Made by a program: the position numbers and the translations under genes
Notes under the pieces: generated by a model
What the model was told of the DNA's origin: nothing
Database searches by the model: none
What the model saw: only the letters and a program-made list of their open reading frames with translations
In this document: piece after piece, positions 52,067 through 61,298 of the stretch
Numbering within the stretch: position 1 is the first letter of the stretch
How the letters are laid out: each line of letters starts with the position of its first letter
From: Berkiella_A sp050252335
GTDB taxonomy: Bacteria; Pseudomonadota; Gammaproteobacteria; Berkiellales; Berkiellaceae
NCBI GenBank assembly: GCA_050252335.1
Contig: JBFWLB010000004.1
Coordinates: 1 to 64,000 of the forward strand
Reading direction: 5' to 3'
DNA length: 64,000 nucleotides

Positions 52067-53632
52067 ATGGTTATGCGATTAAATCCTTCAGAAATAAGCG
52101 AACTTATTCGTCAGCGTATTGAAAGTGCTGATGTAAATGCAAAAGCACGAACAGTCGGTACCATTATTAGCGTGGGTGACGGTATTGTTCGTATCCATGG
52201 TCTAAATGATGTGATGTTGGGTGAAATGATTAAGCTCCCAGGTGACATTTATGCTATGGCTCTTAACTTGGAACGTGATTCCGTTGGTGCCGTAGTTTTA
52301 GGCCCTTGCGAACATTTGGCAGAAGGTCAGTCTGTTGAATGCACCAAGAGAATTTTGGAAGTTCCTGTTGGCGAAGCTTTATTAGGTCGCGTTGTCGATT
52401 CTTTGGGTCGTCCCATCGATGGTAAGGGTGAGATTAAAGCAAACCAAACTTCTCCTATTGAGAAGGTAGCACCTGGTGTAATTGATAGACAATCTGTAAA
52501 CCAACCGATTCAAACAGGTTTGAAATCTATTGATGCGATGATTCCTGTTGGTCGTGGTCAGCGAGAGTTGATTATTGGAGACAGACAAACCGGTAAAACA
52601 GCGATTGCGATTGATACTATCATCAATCAAAAGGGCACCGGCGTGAAATGTATTTATGTCGCTGTTGGACAGAAAGCATCGTCTGTTGCGAGTGTTGTAA
52701 GAAAATTAGAAGAATACGGCGCAATGGAGCATACCATTGTCGTTGCAGCAACAGCGAGTGAAGCTGCTGCTTTGCAATTTATTGCACCTTATGCTGGTTG
52801 TGCCATGGGTGAATATTTCCGTGATCAAGGCGAAGATGCGTTGATCATTTATGATGATTTGACGAAACAAGCTTGGGCATATCGTCAAATTTCTTTATTG
52901 CTAAAACGCCCCCCAGGACGTGAAGCATATCCTGGTGACGTATTTTACCTGCATTCTCGCTTGTTAGAGCGTGCGGCACGTGTAAATGCTGAGTATGTTG
53001 AGAGATATACAAAGGGTGCTGTTAAAGGTAAAACAGGCTCATTGACAGCCTTACCGATCATTGAAACACAAGCTGGTGACGTATCTGCCTTCATTCCAAC
53101 AAACGTTATTTCTATTACAGATGGTCAGATCTTTTTAGAAAGTGATTTATTCAATGCGAATATTCGACCTGCGATTAATGCTGGTTTGTCTGTTTCTCGT
53201 GTAGGGGGCGCAGCACAAACTAAGGTTGTTAAAAAGCTAGGTGGTGGTGTGCGACTCGCTTTGGCGCAGTATCGTGAATTAGCATCTTTCTCGCAATTTG
53301 CTTCTGATTTAGATGAAGCCACACGCAAACAGCTGTCTCGTGGACAACGCGTAATGGAATCTATGAAGCAAAAGCAATATTCACCACAATCCGTTGCTGA
53401 ACAAGCGATGGTTTTATTTGCTGTAGATAAAGGTTATCTCGATGACGTTGCTCTAGATTTAGTGGTTACTTTTGAAAAGCAATTACTTGATTATATGAAC
53501 AGAGAGCAAAAAGAGCTAATGGCAGAAATTAATAGCAAAGGCGATTTTAATGATCAAATTGAAGCAAAAATGAAAGCTGCAATTGAATCATTTAAGTCGA
53601 AGCAAACTTGGCAATTAAAACAAGGCGAGTAA
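52067..53632 (+). CDS. atpA: ATP synthase F1 subunit alpha
   Basis: A 521-aa non-catalytic nucleotide-binding subunit. It begins RLNPSEISELIRQRIE. The P-loop is GDRQTGKTAIAID, and the family signature PAINAGLSVSRVGGAAQ is present. The second Met two codons later gives nearly the same product. Length is slightly above E. coli (513 aa). Confidence 0.98.
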   Translation: MVMRLNPSEISELIRQRIESADVNAKARTVGTIISVGDGIVRIHGLNDVMLGEMIKLPGDIYAMALNLERDSVGAVVLGPCEHLAEGQSVECTKRILEVPVGEALLGRVVDSLGRPIDGKGEIKANQTSPIEKVAPGVIDRQSVNQPIQTGLKSIDAMIPVGRGQRELIIGDRQTGKTAIAIDTIINQKGTGVKCIYVAVGQKASSVASVVRKLEEYGAMEHTIVVAATASEAAALQFIAPYAGCAMGEYFRDQGEDALIIYDDLTKQAWAYRQISLLLKRPPGREAYPGDVFYLHSRLLERAARVNAEYVERYTKGAVKGKTGSLTALPIIETQAGDVSAFIPTNVISITDGQIFLESDLFNANIRPAINAGLSVSRVGGAAQTKVVKKLGGGVRLALAQYRELASFSQFASDLDEATRKQLSRGQRVMESMKQKQYSPQSVAEQAMVLFAVDKGYLDDVALDLVVTFEKQLLDYMNREQKELMAEINSKGDFNDQIEAKMKAAIESFKSKQTWQLKQGE

Positions 53633-53635
53633 TGA

Positions 53636-54511
53636 ATGTCAGGCGCAAAAGAGATACGCACAAAGATTAAGAGTATTAAAAGTACTCAAAAGATAACACG
53701 CGCGATGGAAATGGTTGCGGCGAGTAAAATGCGTAAGGCACAGCAACGCATGAATGAAGCCAGACCATATGCAGAAAAAATTGCGACGGTTATCAGCCAT
53801 GTGGCACATAGTCAGCCTGAATATAGGCATCCATACATGATTTCGCGAGAAGAAAAGAATGTTGGTATTATCCTGCTCTCTTCTGATCGTGGCTTGTGCG
53901 GTGGTTTGAATGCAAATATGTTTCGTTATTTGCTACAAGAGTGTGAGCGTTTTGAAAAAGAAGGTAAAAAAGTTTCTTTTTGCGCCATCGGTTCAAAAGC
54001 TGAGGGATTTTTAAAGAGATTCAAAGTGCCTATTTTGGCATCTGCGAGCAAAATAGGCGATCATCCTGAAATTGCCGATGTTATTGGTCCGGTTGGTGCA
54101 ATGCTAAAGTCCTACGACGATCAAAAATTGGATTCTTTGTATATTTACCATAATCAATTTTTGAATACGATGAGCCAAAAGCCGGTTATCAAAAAAGTAT
54201 TACCCATTGTGCCTGATGATGTAAATTTTAATGTTGAACCATCTAAGTCTAAGTTCTGGGATTATATTTATGAGCCAGATGCTAAAGAGCTGCTTGATTT
54301 ATTACTCACGCGCTTTTTAGAGTCTCAGGTTTATCATGCGATTGTTGAGAATTTTGCCTGTGAACAATCAGCAAGAATGATTGCGATGAAAAGCGCTTCA
54401 GAAAATGCCGGCGAGCTAATTGATAGCTTACAGCTTGTTTACAATAAAGCCAGACAATCTGCCATTACTCAGGAGCTTTCTGAGATTGTCAGTGGCGCGG
54501 CAGCCGTTTAA
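53636..54511 (+). CDS. atpG: ATP synthase F1 subunit gamma
   Basis: A 291-aa central rotor shaft. The N-terminal helix SGAKEIRTKIKSIKSTQKIT, the segment SSDRGLCGGLNANMFR and the C-terminal helix ARMIAMKSASENAGELIDSL are diagnostic. It starts 3 bp after atpA. Confidence 0.98.
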   Translation: MSGAKEIRTKIKSIKSTQKITRAMEMVAASKMRKAQQRMNEARPYAEKIATVISHVAHSQPEYRHPYMISREEKNVGIILLSSDRGLCGGLNANMFRYLLQECERFEKEGKKVSFCAIGSKAEGFLKRFKVPILASASKIGDHPEIADVIGPVGAMLKSYDDQKLDSLYIYHNQFLNTMSQKPVIKKVLPIVPDDVNFNVEPSKSKFWDYIYEPDAKELLDLLLTRFLESQVYHAIVENFACEQSARMIAMKSASENAGELIDSLQLVYNKARQSAITQELSEIVSGAAAV

Positions 54512-54552
54512 TTATAACTTTTAGACCCGTTAAAGGGGAGTGTGAGCCTAAA

Positions 54553-55968
54553 ATGAGTACAGCTGAAACCCTATCTGTTACAAAGCAAACAATTGGTAAA
54601 ATTGTTGAAATTATTGGTGCTGTTGTGGACGTTGAATTTCCTCGTGACAGTGTACCCAAAATTTACGATGCCTTATTGGTTGATGGTGTGAACCTCACTT
54701 TAGAGGTACAGCAACAATTAGGGGATGGTATTGTTCGTACCATTGCGATGGGTACAACAGATGGTCTCATGCGCGGTATCAGCGTTAAAAACACACTCGC
54801 ACCCATTATGGTTCCAGTCGGGCAAAAGACCTTAGGTAGAATTATGGACGTTTTGGGTACCCCTATTGATGAGAAGGGACCCATTGGTGAAGAACAACGT
54901 TTATCGATTCATAGACCAGCGCCTTCTTATCAAGAGCAAGCGGCTAGTGAAGAATTATTAGAAACGGGTATTAAAGTTATTGACTTGATTTGCCCCTTTG
55001 CTAAAGGTGGTAAAGTAGGTTTGTTCGGTGGTGCCGGTGTAGGTAAAACCGTTAACATGATGGAACTTATTCGTAATATTGCGATTGAGCATAGTGGTTA
55101 CTCTGTATTTGCGGGTGTGGGTGAAAGAACCCGTGAAGGTAATGACTTCTATCATGAAATGAGAGAGTCCAGCGTTCTTGATAAAGTATCTCTTGTATAT
55201 GGTCAGATGAATGAACCACCTGGGAACCGTTTGCGTGTTGCTTTAACAGGCCTCACTATCGCTGAGAGTTTCAGAGACGAAGGTAGAGACGTTTTGTTAT
55301 TCATCGATAATATTTATCGTTATACCCTAGCCGGTGTAGAGGTGTCTGCATTATTAGGTCGTATGCCATCAGCTGTAGGTTATCAGCCTACTTTGGCAGA
55401 AGAAATGGGACGTTTACAAGAACGTATTACTTCTACCAAAACGGGTTCTATTACTTCGATTCAGGCTGTATACGTTCCTGCAGACGATTTAACCGATCCT
55501 TCTCCTGCAACAACTTTTGCCCACTTAGATGCGACTGTTGTATTGTCAAGGCAAATTGCTGAATTAGGTATTTATCCTGCGGTAGATCCATTGGATTCAA
55601 CCAGCCGCCAGCTCGATCCTTTAGTGGTTGGTAATGAGCACTATGAAGTTGCACGTGGCGTACAGGGAACCTTGCAAAGATACAAAGAGCTCAAAGATAT
55701 TATTGCTATTTTGGGTATGGATGAATTATCTGAAGAAGATAAGCGTGTTGTTTCTCGCGCACGTAAAATCCAACGTTTCTTGTCACAGCCTTTCTTCGTT
55801 GCAGAAGTATTTACAGGTGCACCAGGTAAATATGTGCCATTAAAAGAAACCATCAAAGGGTTCAAAGGCATTATTGAAGGTAAATATGACGATTTGCCTG
55901 AGCAAGCGTTTTACATGGTGGGCAGCATTGAAGAAGCTGTGGAAAAAGCCAAGAAAGTATCTAATTAA
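54553..55968 (+). CDS. atpD: ATP synthase F1 subunit beta
   Basis: A 471-aa catalytic subunit. The P-loop is GGAGVGKTVNMMELIRNIA, the catalytic glutamate lies in GVGERTREGND, and DNIYRYTLAGVEVSALLGRMPSAVGYQPTL and PAVDPLDSTSRQLDP follow. The first ~12 residues before IGKIVEIIGAVVDVEFP are slightly longer than usual. Confidence 0.98.
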   Translation: MSTAETLSVTKQTIGKIVEIIGAVVDVEFPRDSVPKIYDALLVDGVNLTLEVQQQLGDGIVRTIAMGTTDGLMRGISVKNTLAPIMVPVGQKTLGRIMDVLGTPIDEKGPIGEEQRLSIHRPAPSYQEQAASEELLETGIKVIDLICPFAKGGKVGLFGGAGVGKTVNMMELIRNIAIEHSGYSVFAGVGERTREGNDFYHEMRESSVLDKVSLVYGQMNEPPGNRLRVALTGLTIAESFRDEGRDVLLFIDNIYRYTLAGVEVSALLGRMPSAVGYQPTLAEEMGRLQERITSTKTGSITSIQAVYVPADDLTDPSPATTFAHLDATVVLSRQIAELGIYPAVDPLDSTSRQLDPLVVGNEHYEVARGVQGTLQRYKELKDIIAILGMDELSEEDKRVVSRARKIQRFLSQPFFVAEVFTGAPGKYVPLKETIKGFKGIIEGKYDDLPEQAFYMVGSIEEAVEKAKKVSN

Positions 55969-55989
55969 AGCTAATTATTGAGTTATTCT

Positions 55990-56418
55990 ATGCCAAATCA
56001 AATGCAATTAGATATCGTAAGCGCAGAAGCTGAAATTTTCACAGGAAAAGCAGTACGTATTTTCCTGACGGGAATTTTGGGTGAGTTAGAGATTGTGCCT
56101 GGGCATGCGCCTTTAATTACGGGTTTAATGCCTGGCCCTGTTCGTATTCGTCTTGACGCAGATAAAGAAGAAGTAATTTATGTGACGGGTGGTATCTTAG
56201 AGGTGCAGCCTGAGCATGCCACTATTTTGGCAGATACGGTCGTTAGAGCAAGAGACTTTAATGAATCAGAAGCTATCAAGGCGAAACAACAAGCAGAAAG
56301 ATTGCTCAATGATAAACAAGTCGATATTGATTTTGCGCGTGCGCGTGCAGAGTTGGCAAGAGCGGCTGGTATGTTAAGAGCTATTCAGGAAATGAAGAAA
56401 AAAGGCAAGATTAAATAA
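55990..56418 (+). CDS. atpC: ATP synthase F1 subunit epsilon
   Basis: A 142-aa regulatory subunit. The beta-sandwich domain begins MQLDIVSAEAEIFTGKAV and has GELEIVPGHAPLITGL. The C-terminal helical hairpin is Arg/Ala-rich. The ATG at 55990 is preferred; a TTG at 55978 would add four residues. It is the last gene of the atp operon, followed by a terminator. Confidence 0.96.
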   Translation: MPNQMQLDIVSAEAEIFTGKAVRIFLTGILGELEIVPGHAPLITGLMPGPVRIRLDADKEEVIYVTGGILEVQPEHATILADTVVRARDFNESEAIKAKQQAERLLNDKQVDIDFARARAELARAAGMLRAIQEMKKKGKIK

Positions 56419-56467
56419 GCTTGAGTCGATGCATTCGAAAGTTCTCAGGCGTAAAAATAGTTAAATT

Positions 56468-56490
56468 GGGTGGCTTGTGCCACCCTTTTT
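56468..56490 (+). terminator. Terminator of the ATP synthase operon
   Basis: Perfect 7-bp stem GGGTGGC / GCCACCC with a TTGT loop and five T, 50 bp after the atpC stop. Confidence 0.85.
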
Positions 56491-56535
56491 ATTAAAGTAA
56501 AAGAAGGTAGACAAATTTATACTAAAGGTAGCCAC

Positions 56536-57972
56536 ATGGATTTAAGTGTTGTCATACTCGCTGCAGGACAAGGTACAAGGATGAAATCACCTTTGCCCAA
56601 GGTGTTGCACCCTATTGGGGGCAAACCAATGCTTGCGCATGTTATAAACACAGCCAAAACGCTAAATCCACAACAGATTATCATTATTCATGGTTTTGAA
56701 GGTGATTTGGTCAAGCAAACTTTTCATGATGCTGACTTAAAGTGGGTGGAACAGCCGCATCGTTTAGGAACAGGTGATGCCGTTGCAAAGGCATTACCCC
56801 ATATTCCTGCTCATCACCGCGTTTTAACGTTATATGGTGATGTACCCCTTATTGCTGCGGATACATTAAAGCGCTTATTAACCGCTACACCAACGGAAGA
56901 TGTTGGTTTGCTCACAGCTTTAGCAACTGATCCAACAGGTTTGGGCAGGATTATTCGAGATAAAAAAGCCAAAGTTGTGCGTATCGTAGAAGAGCGTGAT
57001 GCCAATGACATTGAAAAGCAAATCCATGAAGTAAATACCGGTATTTTTGTGGTAACGCAAAGCTTATTGGCTCGATGGGTGCCTCAGTTAAAGAATAATA
57101 ACGCTAAAGGTGAATATTATCTGACAGATATTATTCAGATGGCAGCCGAGGAAAGCATTTCCGTTGTTACTTCCGTTCCAAGTGTGGTTGAAGAAGTATT
57201 GGGTGTTAATGATAAGTCTCAACAAGTAACGGCAGAGCGCTATTATCAACGTCATATGGCTGAAAATCTTTTAAAAGAGGGCATTTGTATTTCTGATCCA
57301 GCACGCTTTGATTTAAGAGGTTCTTTGCAAGCTGAAGCTGACGTAGTCATTGATGTAAATGTCGTTTTAGAAGGTCGTGTGACCATTCAGAAAAATAGTA
57401 AAATTGGCCCTAACTGCGTTTTAATTAATTGCCAAATTGGCGAAAATGTTAGTGTTTTGGCTAATTCTTATCTTGAGGATGTTATTATCGGTGATAATTG
57501 CACTATTGGGCCCTTTGCACGGTTACGTCCTGGGACTCAATTAGATCAAGATGTGCATATTGGTAATTTTGTAGAAGTTAAAAATTCAAATATTGGCCAA
57601 GGCTCTAAAATTTCCCATTTGAGTTACATTGGCGATACGATGATGGGCAAAGCGGTCAATGTGGGGGCGGGTACCATTACTTGCAACTACGATGGTGCAA
57701 ATAAACATAGAACTATCATTGATGATGGCGTCTTTATTGGTTCTGATACACAGCTCATTGCACCGATTAAAATTGGCAAAGAAGCAACAATTGCCGCAGG
57801 AAGCACGGTGGTTAAAGATGTGCCAGCTCATAAATTAACCATGACACATCAATTGCAGCAACGCGCTATTGAAGAGTGGCAGCGGCCAACTAAGCTTGCC
57901 ACAGCGCCTCATTCTCATGCTTCACATTTAGAAAAAGATGTGGTGTCAGTGAAAGAAATTAAATCCAAATAA
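56536..57972 (+). CDS. glmU: Bifunctional GlcNAc-1-P uridyltransferase / GlcN-1-P acetyltransferase
   Basis: A 478-aa enzyme making UDP-GlcNAc for peptidoglycan and LPS. The N-terminal pyrophosphorylase motif is LAAGQGTRMKSPLPKVLHPIGGKPM. The C-terminal left-handed beta-helix carries acetyltransferase residues in LRPGTQLDQDVHIGNFVEVKNS and GAGTITCNYDGANKHRT. I chose the ATG at 56536 after AGGT; the frame starts earlier but runs through the terminator. It has a C-terminal extension of about 20 residues relative to E. coli (456 aa). It lies 19 bp before glmS. Confidence 0.97.
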   Translation: MDLSVVILAAGQGTRMKSPLPKVLHPIGGKPMLAHVINTAKTLNPQQIIIIHGFEGDLVKQTFHDADLKWVEQPHRLGTGDAVAKALPHIPAHHRVLTLYGDVPLIAADTLKRLLTATPTEDVGLLTALATDPTGLGRIIRDKKAKVVRIVEERDANDIEKQIHEVNTGIFVVTQSLLARWVPQLKNNNAKGEYYLTDIIQMAAEESISVVTSVPSVVEEVLGVNDKSQQVTAERYYQRHMAENLLKEGICISDPARFDLRGSLQAEADVVIDVNVVLEGRVTIQKNSKIGPNCVLINCQIGENVSVLANSYLEDVIIGDNCTIGPFARLRPGTQLDQDVHIGNFVEVKNSNIGQGSKISHLSYIGDTMMGKAVNVGAGTITCNYDGANKHRTIIDDGVFIGSDTQLIAPIKIGKEATIAAGSTVVKDVPAHKLTMTHQLQQRAIEEWQRPTKLATAPHSHASHLEKDVVSVKEIKSK

Positions 57973-57991
57973 CGAGAGGTTTATTACTATT

Positions 57992-59824
57992 ATGTGTGGG
58001 ATTATTGCTGTTGCTTCTCAACGAGATATAGCGCCTATACTTATAGAAGGCTTAAAAAGGCTTGAATATCGTGGCTATGATTCTGCTGGGCTTGCGGTAT
58101 TAGATAAGCAAGATAATCTCTCTCGTATTAGGGCACGAGGTAAAGTACAAGCGCTAGCGCTAGCTTTAGAAAAGAAAACGCTATTGGGAAAGATTGGTTT
58201 AGCGCATACGCGTTGGGCTACGCATGGTCAACCCAGTGAACATAACGCTCACCCACATATTTTTGAAGATAAACTTGCACTTGTACACAATGGCATTATT
58301 GAGAACTTCAATGAGCTTAAACAAGAGCTTGCGCATAAGAATTATCAATTCACCTCTGAAACAGATACTGAAGTTGTGGTTTACTGTCTGGGAGAGGAGC
58401 TAAAACGCACACCCTCTTTATTAGAAGCGGTACAAAAAACGATTGCACGTTTAGAAGGTACTTTTGCATTAGCTGTTATTAGCAAAGAAAAACCCAATAG
58501 TATTATTGCGACGCGTAGAGGCAGCCCATTGGTTTTAGGGCTTGGCATTGGCGAAAATTATATTGCCTCTGATGTTTTGGCTTTGCTTCCCTTTACCCAA
58601 GAGATCATTATCTTGGAAGAAGGTGATATTGCGGTTGTTTCACGAGATGAATACGAAATATACGATGAAAAAGGCAATAAAGTTAATCGCCCTATCAAGA
58701 AAACTGATTTGAGTGTTCAAAGCGTTAACAAAGGCAACTTTAAGCATTTCATGCAAAAAGAAATATTTGAACAATCTCATGCTGTTTGTTCTGCAATAGA
58801 AGGTCGATTGTTGCAAGATGATATTCAAGATGCAGTGTTTGGTGCAAATGCTTCTGATATTTTTGATAGAACGAAGAATGTACAAATTGTTGCTTGTGGT
58901 ACCAGCTATCATGCAGGTCTTGTTGCTAAGAATTGGATTGAAAATATTGCAGGTATTCCTTGCCAAGTTGAAATAGCCAGCGAGATCAGATACAGAAGAG
59001 AGGTTGTACCAGCGGGCACATTATTTGTTGCGCTTTCACAATCAGGTGAAACAGCAGATACCTTGGCGGCATTAAGGGGATTGAAATCTGAGCATTATTG
59101 CGGAACCTTAGGTATTTGTAATGTTCCAGAAAGTGCTTTGGTTCGTGAATCCAAATGTGTTCTATTAACACACGCAGGTCCTGAAATTGGTGTTGCTTCA
59201 ACCAAAGCATTTACAACTCAGCTTGTTGCATTGCTTATGCTCACGCATTGCTTGGGTAAACGCAATGATAAAGCAAAAACAGATGAAATGCAGATTGTTG
59301 CACATTTAAGAAAACTTCCTGCACTGTTGGAAGAAACCTTAAAGCTTGAGGAAACGATAGAGAGATATTCAGCGCATTTTGAAGAAAAACAACATACTCT
59401 TTTTATTGGGCGTGGTGCCAATTATGCGATTGCTAAAGAAGGCGCGCTTAAATTAAAAGAGATCTCCTATATACATGCAGAAGCGTACCCTGCCGGAGAG
59501 CTAAAACATGGTCCTTTGGCATTGGTTGATAAACACATGCCGGTGGTGGTGGTGGCAAGTTATGATGCGATGCTCGATAAATTAAAGTCAAATATTCACG
59601 AAGTAATGGCGCGAAATGGGGAAGTAATTTTAATTGCTGAAGAGGGTATGAATTTAGAACTAGGCGCTGATCTTAAACTTGTTGAAGTACCTAAAGGCGG
59701 CGCTTTATTATCACCTATTCTTCTAACGCTTCCCTTGCAGCAATTGGCCTATCATGTTGCTTTGAGAAAAGGCACAGATGTTGATCAGCCCAGAAATTTG
59801 GCCAAGTCTGTTACTGTTGAATAA
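57992..59824 (+). CDS. glmS: Glutamine-fructose-6-phosphate aminotransferase
   Basis: A 610-aa first enzyme of hexosamine synthesis. Cys2 in MCGIIAVAS is the glutaminase nucleophile, and AHTRWATHGQPSEHNAHP and LVHNGIIENF follow. Two SIS isomerase domains start near residue 290 (VACGTSYHAGLVAKNW) and 460. The C-terminus ends PRNLAKSVTVE as in the family. It forms a unit with glmU. No glmS ribozyme-like element is seen in the 19-bp gap. Confidence 0.98.
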   Translation: MCGIIAVASQRDIAPILIEGLKRLEYRGYDSAGLAVLDKQDNLSRIRARGKVQALALALEKKTLLGKIGLAHTRWATHGQPSEHNAHPHIFEDKLALVHNGIIENFNELKQELAHKNYQFTSETDTEVVVYCLGEELKRTPSLLEAVQKTIARLEGTFALAVISKEKPNSIIATRRGSPLVLGLGIGENYIASDVLALLPFTQEIIILEEGDIAVVSRDEYEIYDEKGNKVNRPIKKTDLSVQSVNKGNFKHFMQKEIFEQSHAVCSAIEGRLLQDDIQDAVFGANASDIFDRTKNVQIVACGTSYHAGLVAKNWIENIAGIPCQVEIASEIRYRREVVPAGTLFVALSQSGETADTLAALRGLKSEHYCGTLGICNVPESALVRESKCVLLTHAGPEIGVASTKAFTTQLVALLMLTHCLGKRNDKAKTDEMQIVAHLRKLPALLEETLKLEETIERYSAHFEEKQHTLFIGRGANYAIAKEGALKLKEISYIHAEAYPAGELKHGPLALVDKHMPVVVVASYDAMLDKLKSNIHEVMARNGEVILIAEEGMNLELGADLKLVEVPKGGALLSPILLTLPLQQLAYHVALRKGTDVDQPRNLAKSVTVE

Positions 59825-59835
59825 AGATTCTTAAG

Positions 59836-60495
59836 ATGTGCGGTCGTTTTGCATTACATGCAACGATAGAAGAAATCGTTGCGCATTTTCGCTTAACAGA
59901 AAGCTTTAGTATGCGGCCGCGTTATAACATTGCACCTACCCAAACCATTCCTATTATTGTTCACAATCACCGAGGCGTATCTTTCAGTCGATGGGCTTTT
60001 TTGCCCAGATGGGCAAAAGCAGTCAATGGCTTAATTCCACAAGGGTATATAAATGCACGCAGTGAAACGCTAATGGAAAAACCTGCTTTTAGAGACGCAT
60101 TTAAAAGTCAGCGCTGTATTATTCCTCTCTCAGGTTACTATGAATGGAAAGCATTACAAGGCAAGAAACAGCCTTTTTATATTTCTTCGCGGGATAATAC
60201 TGTTATGGGGGTTGCAGGTATTTGCTCTGTTTGGCAAGAATCTGCCTGGGAAAAAATAATGACCTGTGCCATTGTAACGAAACCTGCTGTTGCTGATTTT
60301 GTGAAAATTCATGAGCGAATGCCTGTGATTTTACAGCCTCACAACTACCATTCTTGGTTAAACCCTAAAGAAAATCTGCTTAATTTAGAAAAATTGCTTG
60401 CCGATGAAACGCTGCCTACTTTACAAGTTTTTCCTGTCTCTTTTCACGTAAATTCGCCTCATAATGATAGCGCCATTTGTATAAAACCTCTTTAA
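59836..60495 (+). CDS. SRAP-domain abasic-site protein (YedK/HMCES family)
   Basis: A 219-aa protein that shields abasic sites in ssDNA by covalent linkage through Cys2. MCGRFALH supplies the catalytic cysteine. YINARSETLMEKPAFRDAF carries the conserved Asn and Arg, SGYYEWK the catalytic glutamate, and KIHERMPVIL the histidine. Length matches E. coli YedK (222 aa). It lies 11 bp after glmS and is probably co-transcribed. Confidence 0.94.
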   Translation: MCGRFALHATIEEIVAHFRLTESFSMRPRYNIAPTQTIPIIVHNHRGVSFSRWAFLPRWAKAVNGLIPQGYINARSETLMEKPAFRDAFKSQRCIIPLSGYYEWKALQGKKQPFYISSRDNTVMGVAGICSVWQESAWEKIMTCAIVTKPAVADFVKIHERMPVILQPHNYHSWLNPKENLLNLEKLLADETLPTLQVFPVSFHVNSPHNDSAICIKPL

Positions 60496-60537
60496 TATTG
60501 AAAAAATAGCAAAAGTCCTTTACATATAGATAGGGCA

Positions 60538-60567
60538 TTGGCATAATCGCTGGCTTATTATTATACT
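60538..60567 (+). promoter_or_regulatory. Promoter of the HU-like gene
   Basis: TTGGCA (60538-60543), 18-bp spacer, TATACT (60562-60567), about 21 bp before the start codon at 60589. Confidence 0.5.
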
Positions 60568-60588
60568 AAAAAACGAATGGAGTTTTAC

Positions 60589-60981
60589 ATGTCACTAAAA
60601 AAATCAACAAAAACATCAATGAAGAAAAATATTCAGAGCGCACAATTCAAAGAAAAAACCCGTGCAATCAAAGAACGTCAATCACGTGCTGAAATTTTTC
60701 AACATATTGCTAATGAAACTGGCATTAAGCGTATTGATGTAGAAGCTGTTTTTGATGTGATGGCTAAATTGGTTAAATCTCATTTAGCATAAAAAGGCTC
60801 TGGTGAAATTATTATTCCTAAATTAGGTCTTAAAATTCGCAAAGTACGTCGCAAAGCAACTAAAGAACGTACAATGATTAGCCCATTAACAGGTAGTGAA
60901 GTTGTTATTCCATCTAAACCTGCGCGTGATGATGTGAAATTGGTTGTATTGAAACCCCTCAAAGAAGCAGTCCTTTCTTAA
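60589..60981 (+). pseudogene. HU/IHF-family DNA-binding protein gene interrupted by an in-frame TAA
   Basis: The frame from ATG 60589 (GGAG 6 nt upstream) reads a Lys-rich N-terminal arm, then an HU-like helical part (RAEIFQHIANETGIKRIDVE) up to codon 67. Codon 68 is TAA (60790-60792). The same frame then continues without another stop for 62 codons, reading KGSGEIIIPKLGLKIRKVRR, SPLTGSEVVIPSKPARDDVK and LKEAVLS, which is the beta-arm and C-terminal half of HU proteins. One base change (most simply from AAA) explains it. Promoter and ribosome site are intact. This is a recent nonsense mutation or a sequencing error. If real, a 67-aa truncated product lacking the DNA-binding arms would be made. 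Confidence 0.8.
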
Positions 60982-61145
60982 AAAATCTTCGCATTTGCTC
61001 CTCTTTGCGCTAACAGAGGACTCTACAGAAAGTAAGTTTCTAGGAATGAACAAAGTGAATGTTTCTTCCCTTGATATCAAGGGAAGAGGCTCACTTTAGT
61101 GAGCAGAAGGATTTTTTAGAATATTTGTTTTGAAAATCCTTCTCT
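60982..61145. repeat. Nested palindromes after the HU-like gene
   Basis: Three perfect symmetric elements occur in a row: a 22-bp palindrome centred on TTGATATCAA (61065-61086), a hairpin GCTCACT-TT-AGTGAGC (about 61089-61104), and inverted arms AGAAGGATTTT / AAAATCCTTCT (61105-61115 and 61133-61143). The text around 61045-61070 (GAACAAAGTGAATGTTTCTT) resembles the left end of the family A repeat, so this may be a degenerate member. No coding potential is seen. Confidence 0.5.
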
Positions 61146-61169
61146 GCACCTAAAAGTGCCTCTTTTTTT
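61146..61169 (+). terminator. Rho-independent terminator after the HU-like gene
   Basis: GCAC-CTAAAA-GTGC followed by CTC and seven T. It would end plus-strand transcripts from the HU-like gene. Confidence 0.65.
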
Positions 61170-61250
61170 GACAACAAAGAAAGAAAATTGATTCGCACGC
61201 TCATTCAAAATTCTATTATTATTTAAAACTTGCGCATTTAATTTTTGATT

Positions 61251-61286
61251 AACCCTGTGGTTATAATGTGAATCACAGGGTTTTTT
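61251..61286. terminator. Hairpin terminator between the HU-like gene and hmgA
   Basis: Perfect 9-bp arms AACCCTGTG (61251-61259) and CACAGGGTT (61274-61282), with T-run on the plus strand to 61286. On the minus strand the hairpin directly follows the hmgA stop but is less T-rich, so it may serve both directions with a plus-strand bias. Confidence 0.7.
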
Positions 61287-61298
61287 ATTGAGATTTAC

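Noticed and set aside
57973..57991. glmS ribozyme or GlmY/GlmZ-type leader
   Set aside because: Only 19 bp separate glmU and glmS, too short for either element.
60790..60792. TAA as a recoded sense codon in the HU-like gene
   Set aside because: All other genes in the window use TAA as a normal stop, and no recoding system for UAA is known in such bacteria.
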